DNA from: JAFALX01 sp050734185
GTDB taxonomy: Bacteria; Chloroflexota; Dormibacteria; Aeolococcales; Aeolococcaceae
DNA length: 7,515 nucleotides
Direction of reading: 5' to 3'
Assembly (NCBI GenBank): GCA_050734185.1
Contig: JBOHUE010000163.1
Span: forward strand, 1-7,515
Below, piece after piece: positions 1 to 5,420 of the stretch. The translations under genes and the position numbers were made by a program. The notes below the pieces were generated by a model, which made no database searches, was not told the origin of the DNA, and worked only from the letters and a program-made list of their open reading frames with translations. Each line of letters opens with the position of its first letter. Position 1 is the stretch's first letter.

Positions 1-114
1 GGAAGATCTGGGCTCCGTACCAATCACTCGCCCTGTAGCCAGTTTCCCACTGCCGCACGAACCCGACGAGGGGCATGAACTCGTCGTAATACGCCCTTGC
101 GGCGTCGATGTCGG
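1..114. repeat. Terminal direct repeat, left copy (circle overlap)
   Basis: These 114 bases are identical to the last 114 bases of the window. They lie inside the VOC coding sequence, which reads in frame across the join when the two ends are merged. The simplest reading is a circular molecule of about 7401 bp sequenced slightly past its own start. A second identical VOC copy in a longer array, folded into a loop by assembly, would look the same. Confidence 0.9.
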
Positions 115-145
115 GTACGCCCAGACCTAGGTGGTCAATCGGCAT
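1..145 (-). CDS. VOC-family (glyoxalase/dioxygenase fold) protein, N-terminal part
   Basis: This is the start of the VOC gene that ends at 7148. Its ATG is at 145-143 and the protein begins MPIDHLGLGVPDIDAARAYY, a typical first beta-alpha-beta unit of the vicinal oxygen chelate fold. His5 is the usual first metal ligand. The frame runs off the left edge and resumes at the right end of the window. Joined over the 114-base overlap, the protein has 132 residues. No strong Shine-Dalgarno site is visible upstream of the ATG. Family members include glyoxalase I, ring-cleavage dioxygenases and antibiotic-binding or thiol-transfer proteins. The sequence does not settle which one this is. Confidence 0.88.
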   Translation of the reverse strand, partial: MPIDHLGLGVPDIDAARAYYDEFMPLVGFVRQWETGYRASDWYGAQIF

Positions 146-204
146 AGTGGGACGATACAGCGCTGCGATCGAGCCCACCGCTCTATTGATCAGTCTCGCC
201 GACG

Positions 205-231
205 GCACCTCGCCTCAGAGCCGCGAGGTGC
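205..231. repeat. Hairpin upstream of the VOC gene
   Basis: GCACCTCG (205-212) pairs perfectly with CGAGGTGC (224-231) across an 11-base loop. It lies about 60 bases upstream of the VOC start and about 90 bases before the first boundary repeat. No T-tract follows, so it is not an obvious terminator. It could be an operator or part of a structured recombination site. Confidence 0.4.
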
Positions 232-320
232 GTGCGTTTCTCGGCCCACTGCAGAACGGCGCTTTTACGCGGCCATAGGGCGCGACTCCCCGCCACTCCG
301 GGTGAACCGCCGGGGCACAG

Positions 321-346
321 GCGGGTTTCCGCCAGTGTCTACTTGA
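321..346 (+). repeat. Boundary repeat copy 1
   Basis: This degenerate copy of the dispersed boundary repeat contains TCCGCCAGTGTC and ends CTTGA. It matches the copy at 1583 at most positions, with one extra base before the right block. It marks the outer end of the unit that contains the VOC gene on the closed circle. Confidence 0.55.
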
Positions 347-371
347 ACGGGAGTGCTTGCCGGCCACGTGA

Positions 372-420
372 GGCACTACGGGAGAAGACCGTTGCTTGCC
401 CTGTCAGGGCAGTCTGTGCC
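372..420. repeat. Two-part hairpin in a gene-less unit
   Basis: An outer stem GGCAC/GTGCC (372-376 with 416-420) encloses an inner hairpin TGCCCT-GTC-AGGGCA (397-411). The next boundary repeat begins 48 bases downstream. The nested shape resembles the hairpin before the repeat at 1583. No T-tract follows. Confidence 0.4.
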
Positions 421-467
421 CGGACGCCGCTCCTGCGAGCGTTTCTTGTAACGCTGCCGCCGACGAC

Positions 468-494
468 GCCAGGATGCGCGAATCACCCTTGACG
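468..494 (+). repeat. Boundary repeat copy 2
   Basis: This copy reads GCCAGGATGCGCGAAT then CACCCTTGACG. It aligns without gaps to the copy at 6917, especially in the right block. It lies 2 bases beyond the stop codon of the minus-strand gene at 497-640. Confidence 0.6.
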
Positions 495-496
495 GC

Positions 497-640
497 CTAC
501 GACGTGCGGTTGCCCTGTCGCTCAGCCTTCCGCTCTTGGCGCTTCTTCTTCCGCTCCTGGATCGCCGTCGCTCCCTTGCGCTGTCGGTGAGCGGGATCGA
601 ACTGGCTCTTCTTCTGCTTGCCACCGCCTCGAATCGGCAT
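497..640 (-). CDS. Small, highly basic protein (47 aa), function unknown
   Basis: I do not recognise the family. The frame runs from ATG at 640-638 to TAG at 499-497. The protein starts MPIRGGGKQKKSQFDPAHRQ and its second half is a lysine/arginine/glutamate/glutamine run (for example IQERKKKRQERKAERQ) likely to form a charged helix. There is no membrane segment or signal peptide. Such composition suits binding to nucleic acid or ribosomes, but that is inference. A longer in-frame start exists at 667 (MHGSGENHR before the chosen Met). The shorter start is preferred because MPIRGGGKQKK looks like a natural N-terminus, though its ribosome binding site is weak. The gene fills the unit between boundary repeats at 468 and 718 and points opposite to most genes here. 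Confidence 0.5.
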   Translation of the reverse strand: MPIRGGGKQKKSQFDPAHRQRKGATAIQERKKKRQERKAERQGNRTS

Positions 641-717
641 ACGGTGATTCTCGCCGCTGCCATGCATCGGCGTCAAACGCGTGGCTAACTTCTTGAGGGC
701 AGGCCACAATGGATCAG

Positions 718-739
718 GCGAGCATCGCCTCCCTTGACG
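718..739 (+). repeat. Boundary repeat copy 3 (shortened)
   Basis: The left block GCGAGCATC and right block CCCTTGACG are well preserved, but about five bases of the CCAAT core are missing compared with the copies at 1583 and 6917. It separates the 47-aa gene from the DUF416-like gene. If the repeat is a recombination site, this copy may be defective. Confidence 0.55.
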
Positions 740-818
740 ATCGAGCGCATCTGATATCACGCGCCGACGAGCCCTGCTCTCGCACGAGCCCAGCCAACGT
801 CGGGCATAGAGTCGATCC

Positions 819-1487
819 ATGCGGCAGCATCGCGCTCGCGTGACCATGGGCGAGCTCGTACATCCGCAGCTCAGCGCCCTGGGAGTCGCCGACTGGCAGA
901 TTGTCGAGGACGACATCAAGGAGCACCTCGCGAGAACGGGAGAACGACAGCGGGCTGCCTTCGCTGCCGCATCCGCTGAGCATCTGTGGCGCCCCGACGA
1001 GCGGCCTCCGGAGGTTCGGGGTCTCACTATCTCGCCGCGCTCAGTTCTCGATCAGGTGTGGGAAACCCTTATCGGCGAGGGTGACCGGCGACCCGAGCTC
1101 CAACATGCGCTCTGGTCTTTTAACGAAGTGGATGTGGCCGACGAAAACAGTGAGGCGGATGAGGATGCCGTAGCGGCAACCGTGTATGCGGCTGAAGCTC
1201 TGATCGAAGGCAAGTCGGATTCCGCATTTGTCGCCGCCAGGCGGCTCATTGACCACGCCTTCTCAAGGGCGGCTGACGCGCTGGGACCTGAACCTCCTGA
1301 GCTGATGCGTTGGTGGGCGTTGCCTGAAGGAACGCTTCTTCGGCTGACGGAAGAAGCGCGACACCCAATCGTTCAGAGCGCCCTCCAGCAGCTCGAGAAT
1401 TACCTTTCCACGGCCGAGGCCGACCCATTGACGCCGGAAATTGCGCTCTCACTTCGAGAACGATCCGCAGGCCGCCGTGTTGCATGA
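819..1487 (+). CDS. DUF416 / YjaG-like protein
   Basis: The 222-residue protein resembles the DUF416 family (E. coli YjaG, about 196 residues), whose molecular role is not established. Supporting segments are an early RQRAAFAAASAEHLW (YjaG has a similar alpha-helical stretch ending in CERMYP), SVLDQVWETLIGEGD near residue 80 (compare the family's LDLIWETL), an acidic segment followed by AATVYAAEALIEGKSDSAF, and a C-terminal HPIVQSALQQLENYL ending near LRERSAG. It is acidic, helical and soluble, with no signal peptide or membrane span. The match is recalled by eye and is remote, so the family call is good but not certain. The ATG at 819 has a weak AGAG upstream. In-frame starts at 840 (GTG) and 846 (ATG) are possible and would give a length nearer to YjaG. 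It is the only gene between boundary repeats at 718 and 1583. Confidence 0.75.
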   Translation: MRQHRARVTMGELVHPQLSALGVADWQIVEDDIKEHLARTGERQRAAFAAASAEHLWRPDERPPEVRGLTISPRSVLDQVWETLIGEGDRRPELQHALWSFNEVDVADENSEADEDAVAATVYAAEALIEGKSDSAFVAARRLIDHAFSRAADALGPEPPELMRWWALPEGTLLRLTEEARHPIVQSALQQLENYLSTAEADPLTPEIALSLRERSAGRRVA

Positions 1488-1532
1488 GGTCGGCACACTC
1501 ACCCGCAGGCACGCGCCCGGCCAGACATCGCG

Positions 1533-1576
1533 ACCGCTCGGCTGCAGGCTGCAGCCCGTCGAGCGAGACGAGCGGT
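1533..1576. repeat. Nested hairpin directly before boundary repeat copy 4
   Basis: ACCGCTCG (1533-1540) pairs perfectly with CGAGCGGT (1569-1576). Inside it, GGCTGCA (1540-1546) pairs with TGCAGCC (1550-1556) around a 3-base loop, sharing one base with the outer arm. It lies 46 bases after the DUF416-like stop and ends 7 bases before the repeat. No T-tract follows. Together with the repeat it forms a roughly 75-base structured element, similar in size and place to an integron attC site. Confidence 0.55.
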
Positions 1577-1582
1577 GGGCAC

Positions 1583-1608
1583 GCGAGCATCCACCAATGT
1601 CCCTTGAG
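1583..1608 (+). repeat. Boundary repeat copy 4 (reference copy)
   Basis: This copy contains GCGAGCATCC, ACCAATGT and CCCTTGAG. Together with five bases of left flank (1578-1599) it shares 22 consecutive identical bases with the copy at 6917 (6912-6933). The next gene starts 9 bases downstream at 1617, as gene starts often do just after an integron site. Confidence 0.8.
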
Positions 1609-1616
1609 CGCGCCGG

Positions 1617-2039
1617 ATGATCTGCAGGCGCGCCGGTAGACTCACCGAGGTGTCCGACGACTTGCCGGAGTGCGTGGAGCCGCTCTGCCGGATCGCTGCC
1701 GAATGGCGCGACTCAGGGCGCTCGATTCTTCAGAACTTCCGTTTAGCTGCACCCGATCTCAGCGACCTTCCGCTATTGCGGGGATGCGTTGAGCGGTACC
1801 TCGCCGAGCACGCCGAGCTCGTAGCCGTATGGCAGAACTACTCATACGACAAGCGGTCGTCGCCTAGCCCATACCTCGACGACAAGAAGGTTGGGTTCTA
1901 CGACCGCGGAGACCGCGACGTTCGCCAGTACCACGACCGAACGAGAGCGTGCGCTGATTTCATATGCCGCGAGGCAGCCTGGGTCCTCGAGGGCCGCCGT
2001 GTGAGCTTCCCCAGTCAAGGCGGCGTACTGGAAGCCTGA
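1617..2039 (+). CDS. Hypothetical protein (140 aa)
   Basis: I do not recognise this family. The protein looks genuine: even, mixed composition, and a central segment rich in aromatic and charged residues, WQNYSYDKRSSPSPYLDDKK followed by VGFYD. A second segment, TRACADFICREAAWVLEGRR, is probably helical and contains two cysteines. There is no signal peptide or membrane span. The ATG at 1617 follows the boundary repeat by 9 bases and has no clear ribosome binding site. A GTG at 1650 just after ACCGAG is an alternative start and would drop the arginine-rich first 11 residues. The gene is alone between repeats at 1583 and 2068. Its 3' end overlaps the tail of the convergent minus-strand membrane gene by 80 bases. 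Confidence 0.65.
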   Translation: MICRRAGRLTEVSDDLPECVEPLCRIAAEWRDSGRSILQNFRLAAPDLSDLPLLRGCVERYLAEHAELVAVWQNYSYDKRSSPSPYLDDKKVGFYDRGDRDVRQYHDRTRACADFICREAAWVLEGRRVSFPSQGGVLEA

Positions 2040-2328
2040 AGCCTTCAGGCGATGGGCGCCTGGCTAAGGCCACCATCCGCCAATGTTCCCCGGATAGAGC
2101 AACTGGCCGGCCGTTCTTTGGATTAGCGCTCGGGTGACCGACTTGGCGCCGTCGCCAGAGGAGGACGGCGACTGCGGCGGTGGCGATTAGGACGCCCCGA
2201 CCCGTGTAGACGGCGATCCTGGTGACGCTGATACCGAGCGATTGATAGGCAAGGGCGAGTCCGTCTGTGAGCACCAGATACAAGGAGAACAGCGCCACTA
2301 GAGTGACGGCCGCCACTGCGAGGACCAA
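1960..2328 (-). CDS. Small membrane protein, possibly frameshifted at its start
   Basis: The frame translates to two probable membrane helices. The first covers about residues 1-22 (VLAVAAVTLVALFSLYLV) and the second about 34-57, ending AAVAVLLW before a positively charged RRRQ stop-transfer. The family is not recognised. No ATG opens this frame. A TTG at 2328 preceded by AAGAGGG is the only reasonable start. A neighbouring frame supplies MRMVVKRA from an ATG at 2353, which would join perfectly to the first helix if one T of the TTT at 2329-2327 were removed, so a one-base insertion is likely. After the second helix the frame runs on through the repeat at 2068 and into the antisense of the 140-aa gene, so the true stop may be lost. 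The gene sits alone between repeats at 2068 and 2403. Confidence 0.5.
   Translation of the reverse strand: MVLAVAAVTLVALFSLYLVLTDGLALAYQSLGISVTRIAVYTGRGVLIATAAVAVLLWRRRQVGHPSANPKNGRPVALSGEHWRMVALARRPSPEGFRLPVRRLDWGSSHGGPRGPRLPRGI
2041..2070. repeat. Bulged hairpin before boundary repeat copy 5
   Basis: GCCTT (2041-2045) pairs with AAGGC (2066-2070) and CAGGCG (2046-2051) with CGCCTG (2057-2062), leaving a 3-base bulge and a 5-base loop. It begins one base after the stop codon of the 140-aa gene and its 3' arm runs into the repeat. No T-tract follows, which argues against a simple intrinsic terminator. Confidence 0.55.
2068..2093 (+). repeat. Boundary repeat copy 5
   Basis: This copy reads GGCCACCATCCGCCAATG followed by TTCCCCGG. 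The left block and the CCAATG core match the reference copy at 1583. The right block has drifted. Confidence 0.7.
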
Positions 2329-2402
2329 ACGCCCTCTTAACGACCATTCTCATGAGCAACGCATAGGCCCGCCCACGCGTCGAGGAGCAAGCAGGACTAC
2401 AC

Positions 2403-2428
2403 GCCAGCATCTCCCAGTGCCCCTTGAG
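2403..2428 (+). repeat. Boundary repeat copy 6, upstream edge of the CBASS unit
   Basis: This copy contains GCCAGCATC, CCCAGTG and CCCCTTGAGC, and continues with GCGCC as the copy at 1583 does. It separates the minus-strand membrane gene from the 5' region of the CBASS operon. Confidence 0.7.
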
Positions 2429-2572
2429 CCGCGCCATCCTCGCCCGCTCCCGGCGGCGGACACGGCGGTCGCTGTCAGACGCGTGAGTGCGGCGTGATTT
2501 TCTCTTCTGCGTGAAGACAGCTTGCGTCCGCACCGGAGGCTGGTGCACTATATCTGGTGGGTAGGACCTGCC

Positions 2573-2584
2573 GTGGTATACCAC
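2573..2584. promoter_or_regulatory. Perfect 12-bp palindrome upstream of capV (candidate operator)
   Basis: GTGGTATACCAC is its own reverse complement. It lies 73 bases before the capV start and includes TATACC, which could serve as part of a -10 element, although no good -35 lies at the right distance. A dimeric repressor could bind here. This is inference from symmetry and position only. Confidence 0.35.
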
Positions 2585-2594
2585 AGGCTGTGTC

Positions 2595-2610
2595 GGGAGC
2601 GGTTGCTCCC
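2595..2610. repeat. Short hairpin in the capV leader
   Basis: GGGAGC (2595-2600) pairs with GCTCCC (2605-2610) around a GGTT loop. It lies between the palindrome at 2573 and the ribosome-binding-site hairpin at 2623. No T-run follows. Confidence 0.4.
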
Positions 2611-2622
2611 CTCCGCCGCACC

Positions 2623-2654
2623 CGTGTCCTCGGCTCCCGAGCCCGAAGGACACG
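2623..2654 (+). promoter_or_regulatory. Hairpin that covers the capV ribosome binding site
   Basis: CGTGTCCT (2623-2630) pairs perfectly with AGGACACG (2647-2654). Inside, GGCT pairs with AGCC around a short CCCG loop. The 3' arm contains the AGGA of the capV Shine-Dalgarno site GAAGGA (2645-2650), two bases before the ATG at 2657. In the mRNA this would hide the ribosome binding site and lower translation of the effector. The pairing is seen directly; a regulatory role is inferred. Confidence 0.5.
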
Positions 2655-2656
2655 CC

Positions 2657-3643
2657 ATGGCCACTTCCCACTCCACCCCACCCACACCCGGTGCCAACGA
2701 GGTCCGCCATCGCTTCCAGGTGCTCGCCCTCGACGGCGGCGGCGTGCGCGGACTCTTCTCCGCCGCGATCCTGGCTCGGCTCGAGGAGGACCTGCACACC
2801 CGCCTCCTCGACCACTTCGACCTGGTCGTGGGCACGTCCACCGGCGGCCTGACCGCCGTCGGGCTGGGCGCCGGCATGTCGCCGCAGGACATCGTGAACC
2901 TGTACACGGAAATGGGCACGACAGTGTTCCCGTGGAGACCGGTCGGCGGCGTTCGCCGGCTGCTGCGCAGCAAGTACTCGCCCGAGCCGCTACGCGCCGC
3001 GCTCGAGCAGCACCTGGGTGACATGCGTCTCGAGCAGAGCAGTGTGAATCTGCTGGTGACCGCGTATGACCTCACATCCGACACGATTCATCTGTTCAAG
3101 ACGCCGCACAATCCGACGCTGTACCGCGACGGCCGCGTGCGCATGGTCGATGTTGCGCTTGCCACCAGCGCGGCCCCGACGTACTTCCCCGCGCATGTCG
3201 TGGATGGCGCGCGACTCGTCGACGGCGGCATCGTCGCGAACAACCCGGCGGTGATCGGCATCGCCGAGGCCGTCAGCATGTTCGGTCGCACACTCGACGA
3301 CGTGCACGTTCTCAGCATCGGCACCACGTCCGATGTACGCCACCGCGCGAAGCGCTTGGATCGCGGCGGCGTGCTGCAGTGGTGCAGCGCCGCGAGCGAC
3401 GTGCTGCTTCGGGGCCAGAGCCGGTCGGCGAATGGCCTGGCGATCCACTTCATCGGCAACCGGCTGCACCGCATCGATCAGGACGTGCCGCAGGGTGTCC
3501 TCAAGATGGACCGCATCGACCGCGAGCAGCTGCACGGGCGCGCCGCACACGTCAGCCGCGAGCACTGTCACGAGGTCGGACGTCGTTTTCTCCCGCATAC
3601 AGCAGCACGCGTCCAACCACGCGTTTCCGCACACGAGGGGTAA
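2657..3643 (+). CDS. capV: CapV-like patatin phospholipase, CBASS effector
   Basis: This 328-residue patatin-like phospholipase is the predicted killing effector of a CBASS system. In the family, a cyclic dinucleotide made by the partner CD-NTase activates the enzyme, which then degrades membrane phospholipids and aborts infection. The catalytic elements are all visible: the glycine-rich oxyanion loop DGGGVRG (residues 26-32), the GTSTGG nucleophile elbow with Ser61, and the DGG motif with catalytic Asp189. Family segments KYSPEPLRAAL, HLFKTPHNP and VDVALATSAAPTYFP match CapV proteins. The ATG at 2657 is chosen because GAAGGA lies 6 bases upstream. An upstream TTG-initiated extension looks non-coding. 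The stop codon lies four bases before the CD-NTase start, and the next ribosome binding site overlaps the last capV codons, so the genes are co-transcribed and probably translationally coupled. Confidence 0.93.
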   Translation: MATSHSTPPTPGANEVRHRFQVLALDGGGVRGLFSAAILARLEEDLHTRLLDHFDLVVGTSTGGLTAVGLGAGMSPQDIVNLYTEMGTTVFPWRPVGGVRRLLRSKYSPEPLRAALEQHLGDMRLEQSSVNLLVTAYDLTSDTIHLFKTPHNPTLYRDGRVRMVDVALATSAAPTYFPAHVVDGARLVDGGIVANNPAVIGIAEAVSMFGRTLDDVHVLSIGTTSDVRHRAKRLDRGGVLQWCSAASDVLLRGQSRSANGLAIHFIGNRLHRIDQDVPQGVLKMDRIDREQLHGRAAHVSREHCHEVGRRFLPHTAARVQPRVSAHEG

Positions 3644-3647
3644 CCAC

Positions 3648-4784
3648 GTGGCCGTTGCCGCAGCCGTTCCGTTCGACCCGCTCGACGCTCTCATCGACGG
3701 CACATTTGACGAGCTCGACATCACCAAGCCGATGCACGACTTCGCCGTCGCGAAGCACGGGACCGTCGGTGGGTTCCTGACAGCTCGTGGCGCCGCGGCG
3801 GGCATCGACGTGCTCGCGTATGCCCAGGGATCACTGCGGATCGGCACCCCCATCCTGCCGCTCGCCGGCGGCGACTTCGACATCGATACCGTGCTTTTGT
3901 ACGGATTCGGCAAGGGCCAGATCAGCCAGGACCAGCTGAAGCTCCGCGCCGGACTCGATCTGCACGCTTTCCTGCAGACGCCTGAAGCACACGCGGACGG
4001 CCTCATACGGCTCGAGGAAGGCAGCCGCGCCTGGACGCTCAGCTGGCCGCAGCACAACTTCCACATGGACGTGCTACCCGCGATTCCTAAGCTCGGCGTC
4101 GCGAGCGACACCGCGATCCAGCTGCCGGATCGCGACCTGGTGATCTGGCAGGACAGCGATCCGCGGGGCTTCGCAATCTGGTTCGCGCAGCGCGCGGAGC
4201 GACGCCTCGTATTCAAGGAAGCAAGGGCTCAGGTCGAGGCCGTGCCCGTGTTCCGCAATCGCAACCCGCTGCAGCGTGCAGTGCAGGTATTGAAACGACA
4301 TCGCGACCTGTACTTTCAGCACGATGACGAGAACAAGCCGGCGTCGGTCATCGTGACCACGCTCGCCGCGCACGCCTACGACGGGCGCGCTGACATCTTC
4401 AGCGCCGTCGTCGCCATCGCGAGCACCATGGAGCAGTACATCGAGAAACGCGGCATCGAGACGTGGGTGCAAAACCCAGTCGTTCCGACGGAAAACTTCG
4501 CGCACAAATGGGTGTCGCATCCGGTCCGCGAGCAGCGCTTCCAGCAGTGGATGGCCGACCTCAACCGCGAGCTGCAGACGGCGCAGACGCAGGGATGGCC
4601 GGCGGCGGTGCCGACCTTCGAGCGGCTCTTCGGCGCGGAACCGGTGCAGAAGGCGGCGGTGCGCATCGGCAACGACAGGCGCGCGCTGCGCGAGCAGGGC
4701 GCCATCACCATCGCCGGCGCGGCCGCCACGCTCAGCACCGGCGCAGGCACGAAGCTGCGTGACCACACGTTTCACGGGGAGTAG
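3648..4784 (+). CDS. CBASS CD-NTase (cGAS/DncV-like nucleotidyltransferase)
   Basis: This 378-residue protein is predicted to sense infection and make a cyclic oligonucleotide that activates CapV. The nucleotidyltransferase signature is clear: GS at residues 61-62 within QGSLRIGTP, then DFDIDTV with the metal-binding pair Asp78 and Asp80, and the third acid Asp141 in HMDVLPAI. The later NPLQRAVQVLKRHRD (206-220) and NPVVPTENFAHKW segments are typical of SMODS-type CD-NTases. The GTG start at 3648 has GAGGGG 7 bases upstream; frames further upstream overlap capV and look like its shadow. The clade and nucleotide product cannot be told by eye. The last residues are HTFHGE; in type II CBASS the C-terminus is the site handled by the E2 protein, so this tail matters. 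The stop overlaps the downstream gene by 26 bases. Confidence 0.9.
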   Translation: MAVAAAVPFDPLDALIDGTFDELDITKPMHDFAVAKHGTVGGFLTARGAAAGIDVLAYAQGSLRIGTPILPLAGGDFDIDTVLLYGFGKGQISQDQLKLRAGLDLHAFLQTPEAHADGLIRLEEGSRAWTLSWPQHNFHMDVLPAIPKLGVASDTAIQLPDRDLVIWQDSDPRGFAIWFAQRAERRLVFKEARAQVEAVPVFRNRNPLQRAVQVLKRHRDLYFQHDDENKPASVIVTTLAAHAYDGRADIFSAVVAIASTMEQYIEKRGIETWVQNPVVPTENFAHKWVSHPVREQRFQQWMADLNRELQTAQTQGWPAAVPTFERLFGAEPVQKAAVRIGNDRRALREQGAITIAGAAATLSTGAGTKLRDHTFHGE

Positions 4785-5223
4785 CCGACCGCTGCCGCTG
4801 TTCCAGCAGCTGCTCGGCCTCCAGCATCTGCTCCCCGGAAGCCACGGCTCGGTGCGCAGCAACCGGCTGATCTGGCGCGGCGATATCCGCCCCACGGCGC
4901 GCAGCACCCTCTACACGGTGCAGATCGTGCTGCAGTTCGGCAAGCCGCTCGAGATCACCGTCCTCGATCCGCCGCTCCGCCGGCGCGAGGGCAAGCCGCT
5001 GCCGCACGTGTACAGCGGCGACCGGTTATGCGTCTACATGGGCGACCAGTGGGCCCCGAACAAGCCGCTGAGCACCACCGTCCTACCATGGATCGTCGAC
5101 TGGCTCTTCTTCTACGAGCTGTGGTTGGCCACCGGCGAATGGCTGGGTGGGGGACACGACCCGGGCGTGCGGCCGAAGCGTCAGGAGGCGCCGGTCGCGT
5201 CCCAAGCGAGAAAACGCCAGTAG
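4759..5223 (+). CDS. E2-like protein of type II-short CBASS
   Basis: This 154-residue protein resembles the stand-alone E2 (ubiquitin-conjugating-like) proteins of short type II CBASS operons. Those proteins lack the E1 domain of full-length Cap2 and act on the C-terminus of the CD-NTase. A beta-rich core (YTVQIVLQF, LEITVLDPPL) leads to LPHVY (81-85), in the place of the E2 HPN motif. The candidate catalytic Cys91 follows in DRLCVYMGDQW. The C-terminal part, PWIVDWLFFYELWLATGEW then LGGG, is the conserved tryptophan-rich tail of this group. The GTG at 4759 overlaps the CD-NTase end, which suggests coupled translation. Its ribosome binding site is weak, so the exact start is uncertain. After residue 135 the protein is basic and probably disordered. 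No Cap3 (JAB) protease and no E1 gene lie nearby. Confidence 0.85.
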   Translation: MTTRFTGSSRPLPLFQQLLGLQHLLPGSHGSVRSNRLIWRGDIRPTARSTLYTVQIVLQFGKPLEITVLDPPLRRREGKPLPHVYSGDRLCVYMGDQWAPNKPLSTTVLPWIVDWLFFYELWLATGEWLGGGHDPGVRPKRQEAPVASQARKRQ

Positions 5224-5235
5224 ACGGTTTGCGAA

Positions 5236-5400
5236 GCGTGATGCCGACCGAACCGAGGAGAACTCTTAGCCACAGCGGGTCGTCGTCGAAACAACCAGCT
5301 GGGCCAAGGAGTCGATCACGGCTGACAGAGCGACGAGAGCAACGACCAAGCCAGACACCCACCAACGTAAGGAGTAGATCGGCGTCGCGGCGGCTCCTCG
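5236..5400 (-). pseudogene. Decayed small membrane protein gene (frameshifted)
   Basis: On the minus strand, one frame encodes a clear membrane helix, SGLVVALVALSAVIDSLAQL, and stops at 5266. The neighbouring frame picks up exactly there with CFDDDPLWLRVLLGSVGITL, a plausible continuation with a second hydrophobic segment. Joining the two needs a single frameshift near 5285-5295. No good start codon or ribosome binding site is visible; a GTG at 5358 is the best candidate. The second frame runs on into the antisense of the E2 gene, so the original stop is lost. The family is unknown. The call rests on complementary hydrophobic segments in adjacent frames. Confidence 0.35.
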
Positions 5401-5420
5401 AGTGACGGCAGCGAGTGGCA

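Larger units (their letters stand above)
146..496. other. Gene-poor stretch between VOC and the small basic protein
   Basis: I see no convincing gene in these 351 bases. The short open frames have arginine- and proline-rich translations typical of chance frames in GC-rich DNA. The stretch does hold two boundary repeats (321-346 and 468-494) and two hairpins (205-231 and 372-420). The 120 bases between the two repeats look like an empty or eroded cassette unit. Confidence 0.5.

Noticed and set aside
734..760. Promoter for the DUF416-like gene (TTGACG with GATATC or TATCAC)
   Set aside because: The best spacing is 13-15 bases, shorter than the usual 16-18, and TTGACG is part of the boundary repeat.
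497..1027. Long minus-strand frame of 176 codons over the start of the DUF416-like gene
   Set aside because: Most of it is arginine/serine/cysteine-rich antisense sequence. Only its last 47 codons look like a real protein.
1583..1608. Xer/dif-type site
   Set aside because: The AT-rich TTATGTTAA-like arm of dif sites is absent and the repeat has no matching inverted arms.
1488..1616. Canonical integron attC site
   Set aside because: No RYYYAAC or GTTRRRY ends bracket the hairpin and repeat. The position and shape fit, but the defining motifs are missing, so it is reported only as a repeat.
2041..2070. Intrinsic terminator after the 140-aa gene
   Set aside because: The hairpin is good but is followed by GC-rich repeat sequence rather than a T-tract. 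The same holds for the hairpins at 397, 1533 and 5790.
2522..2656. N-terminal extension of capV from a TTG at 2522
   Set aside because: The translation is not patatin-like, it runs through hairpins and a palindrome, and the ATG at 2657 has a good ribosome binding site.
3333..3647. Upstream extension of the CD-NTase frame from 3333
   Set aside because: It overlaps conserved capV sequence and has shadow-like composition. The GTG at 3648 has a strong ribosome binding site.
2990..4216. A 408-codon minus-strand frame antisense to capV and the CD-NTase
   Set aside because: It is a shadow frame of GC-rich DNA; the plus strand carries clear catalytic motifs in both genes.
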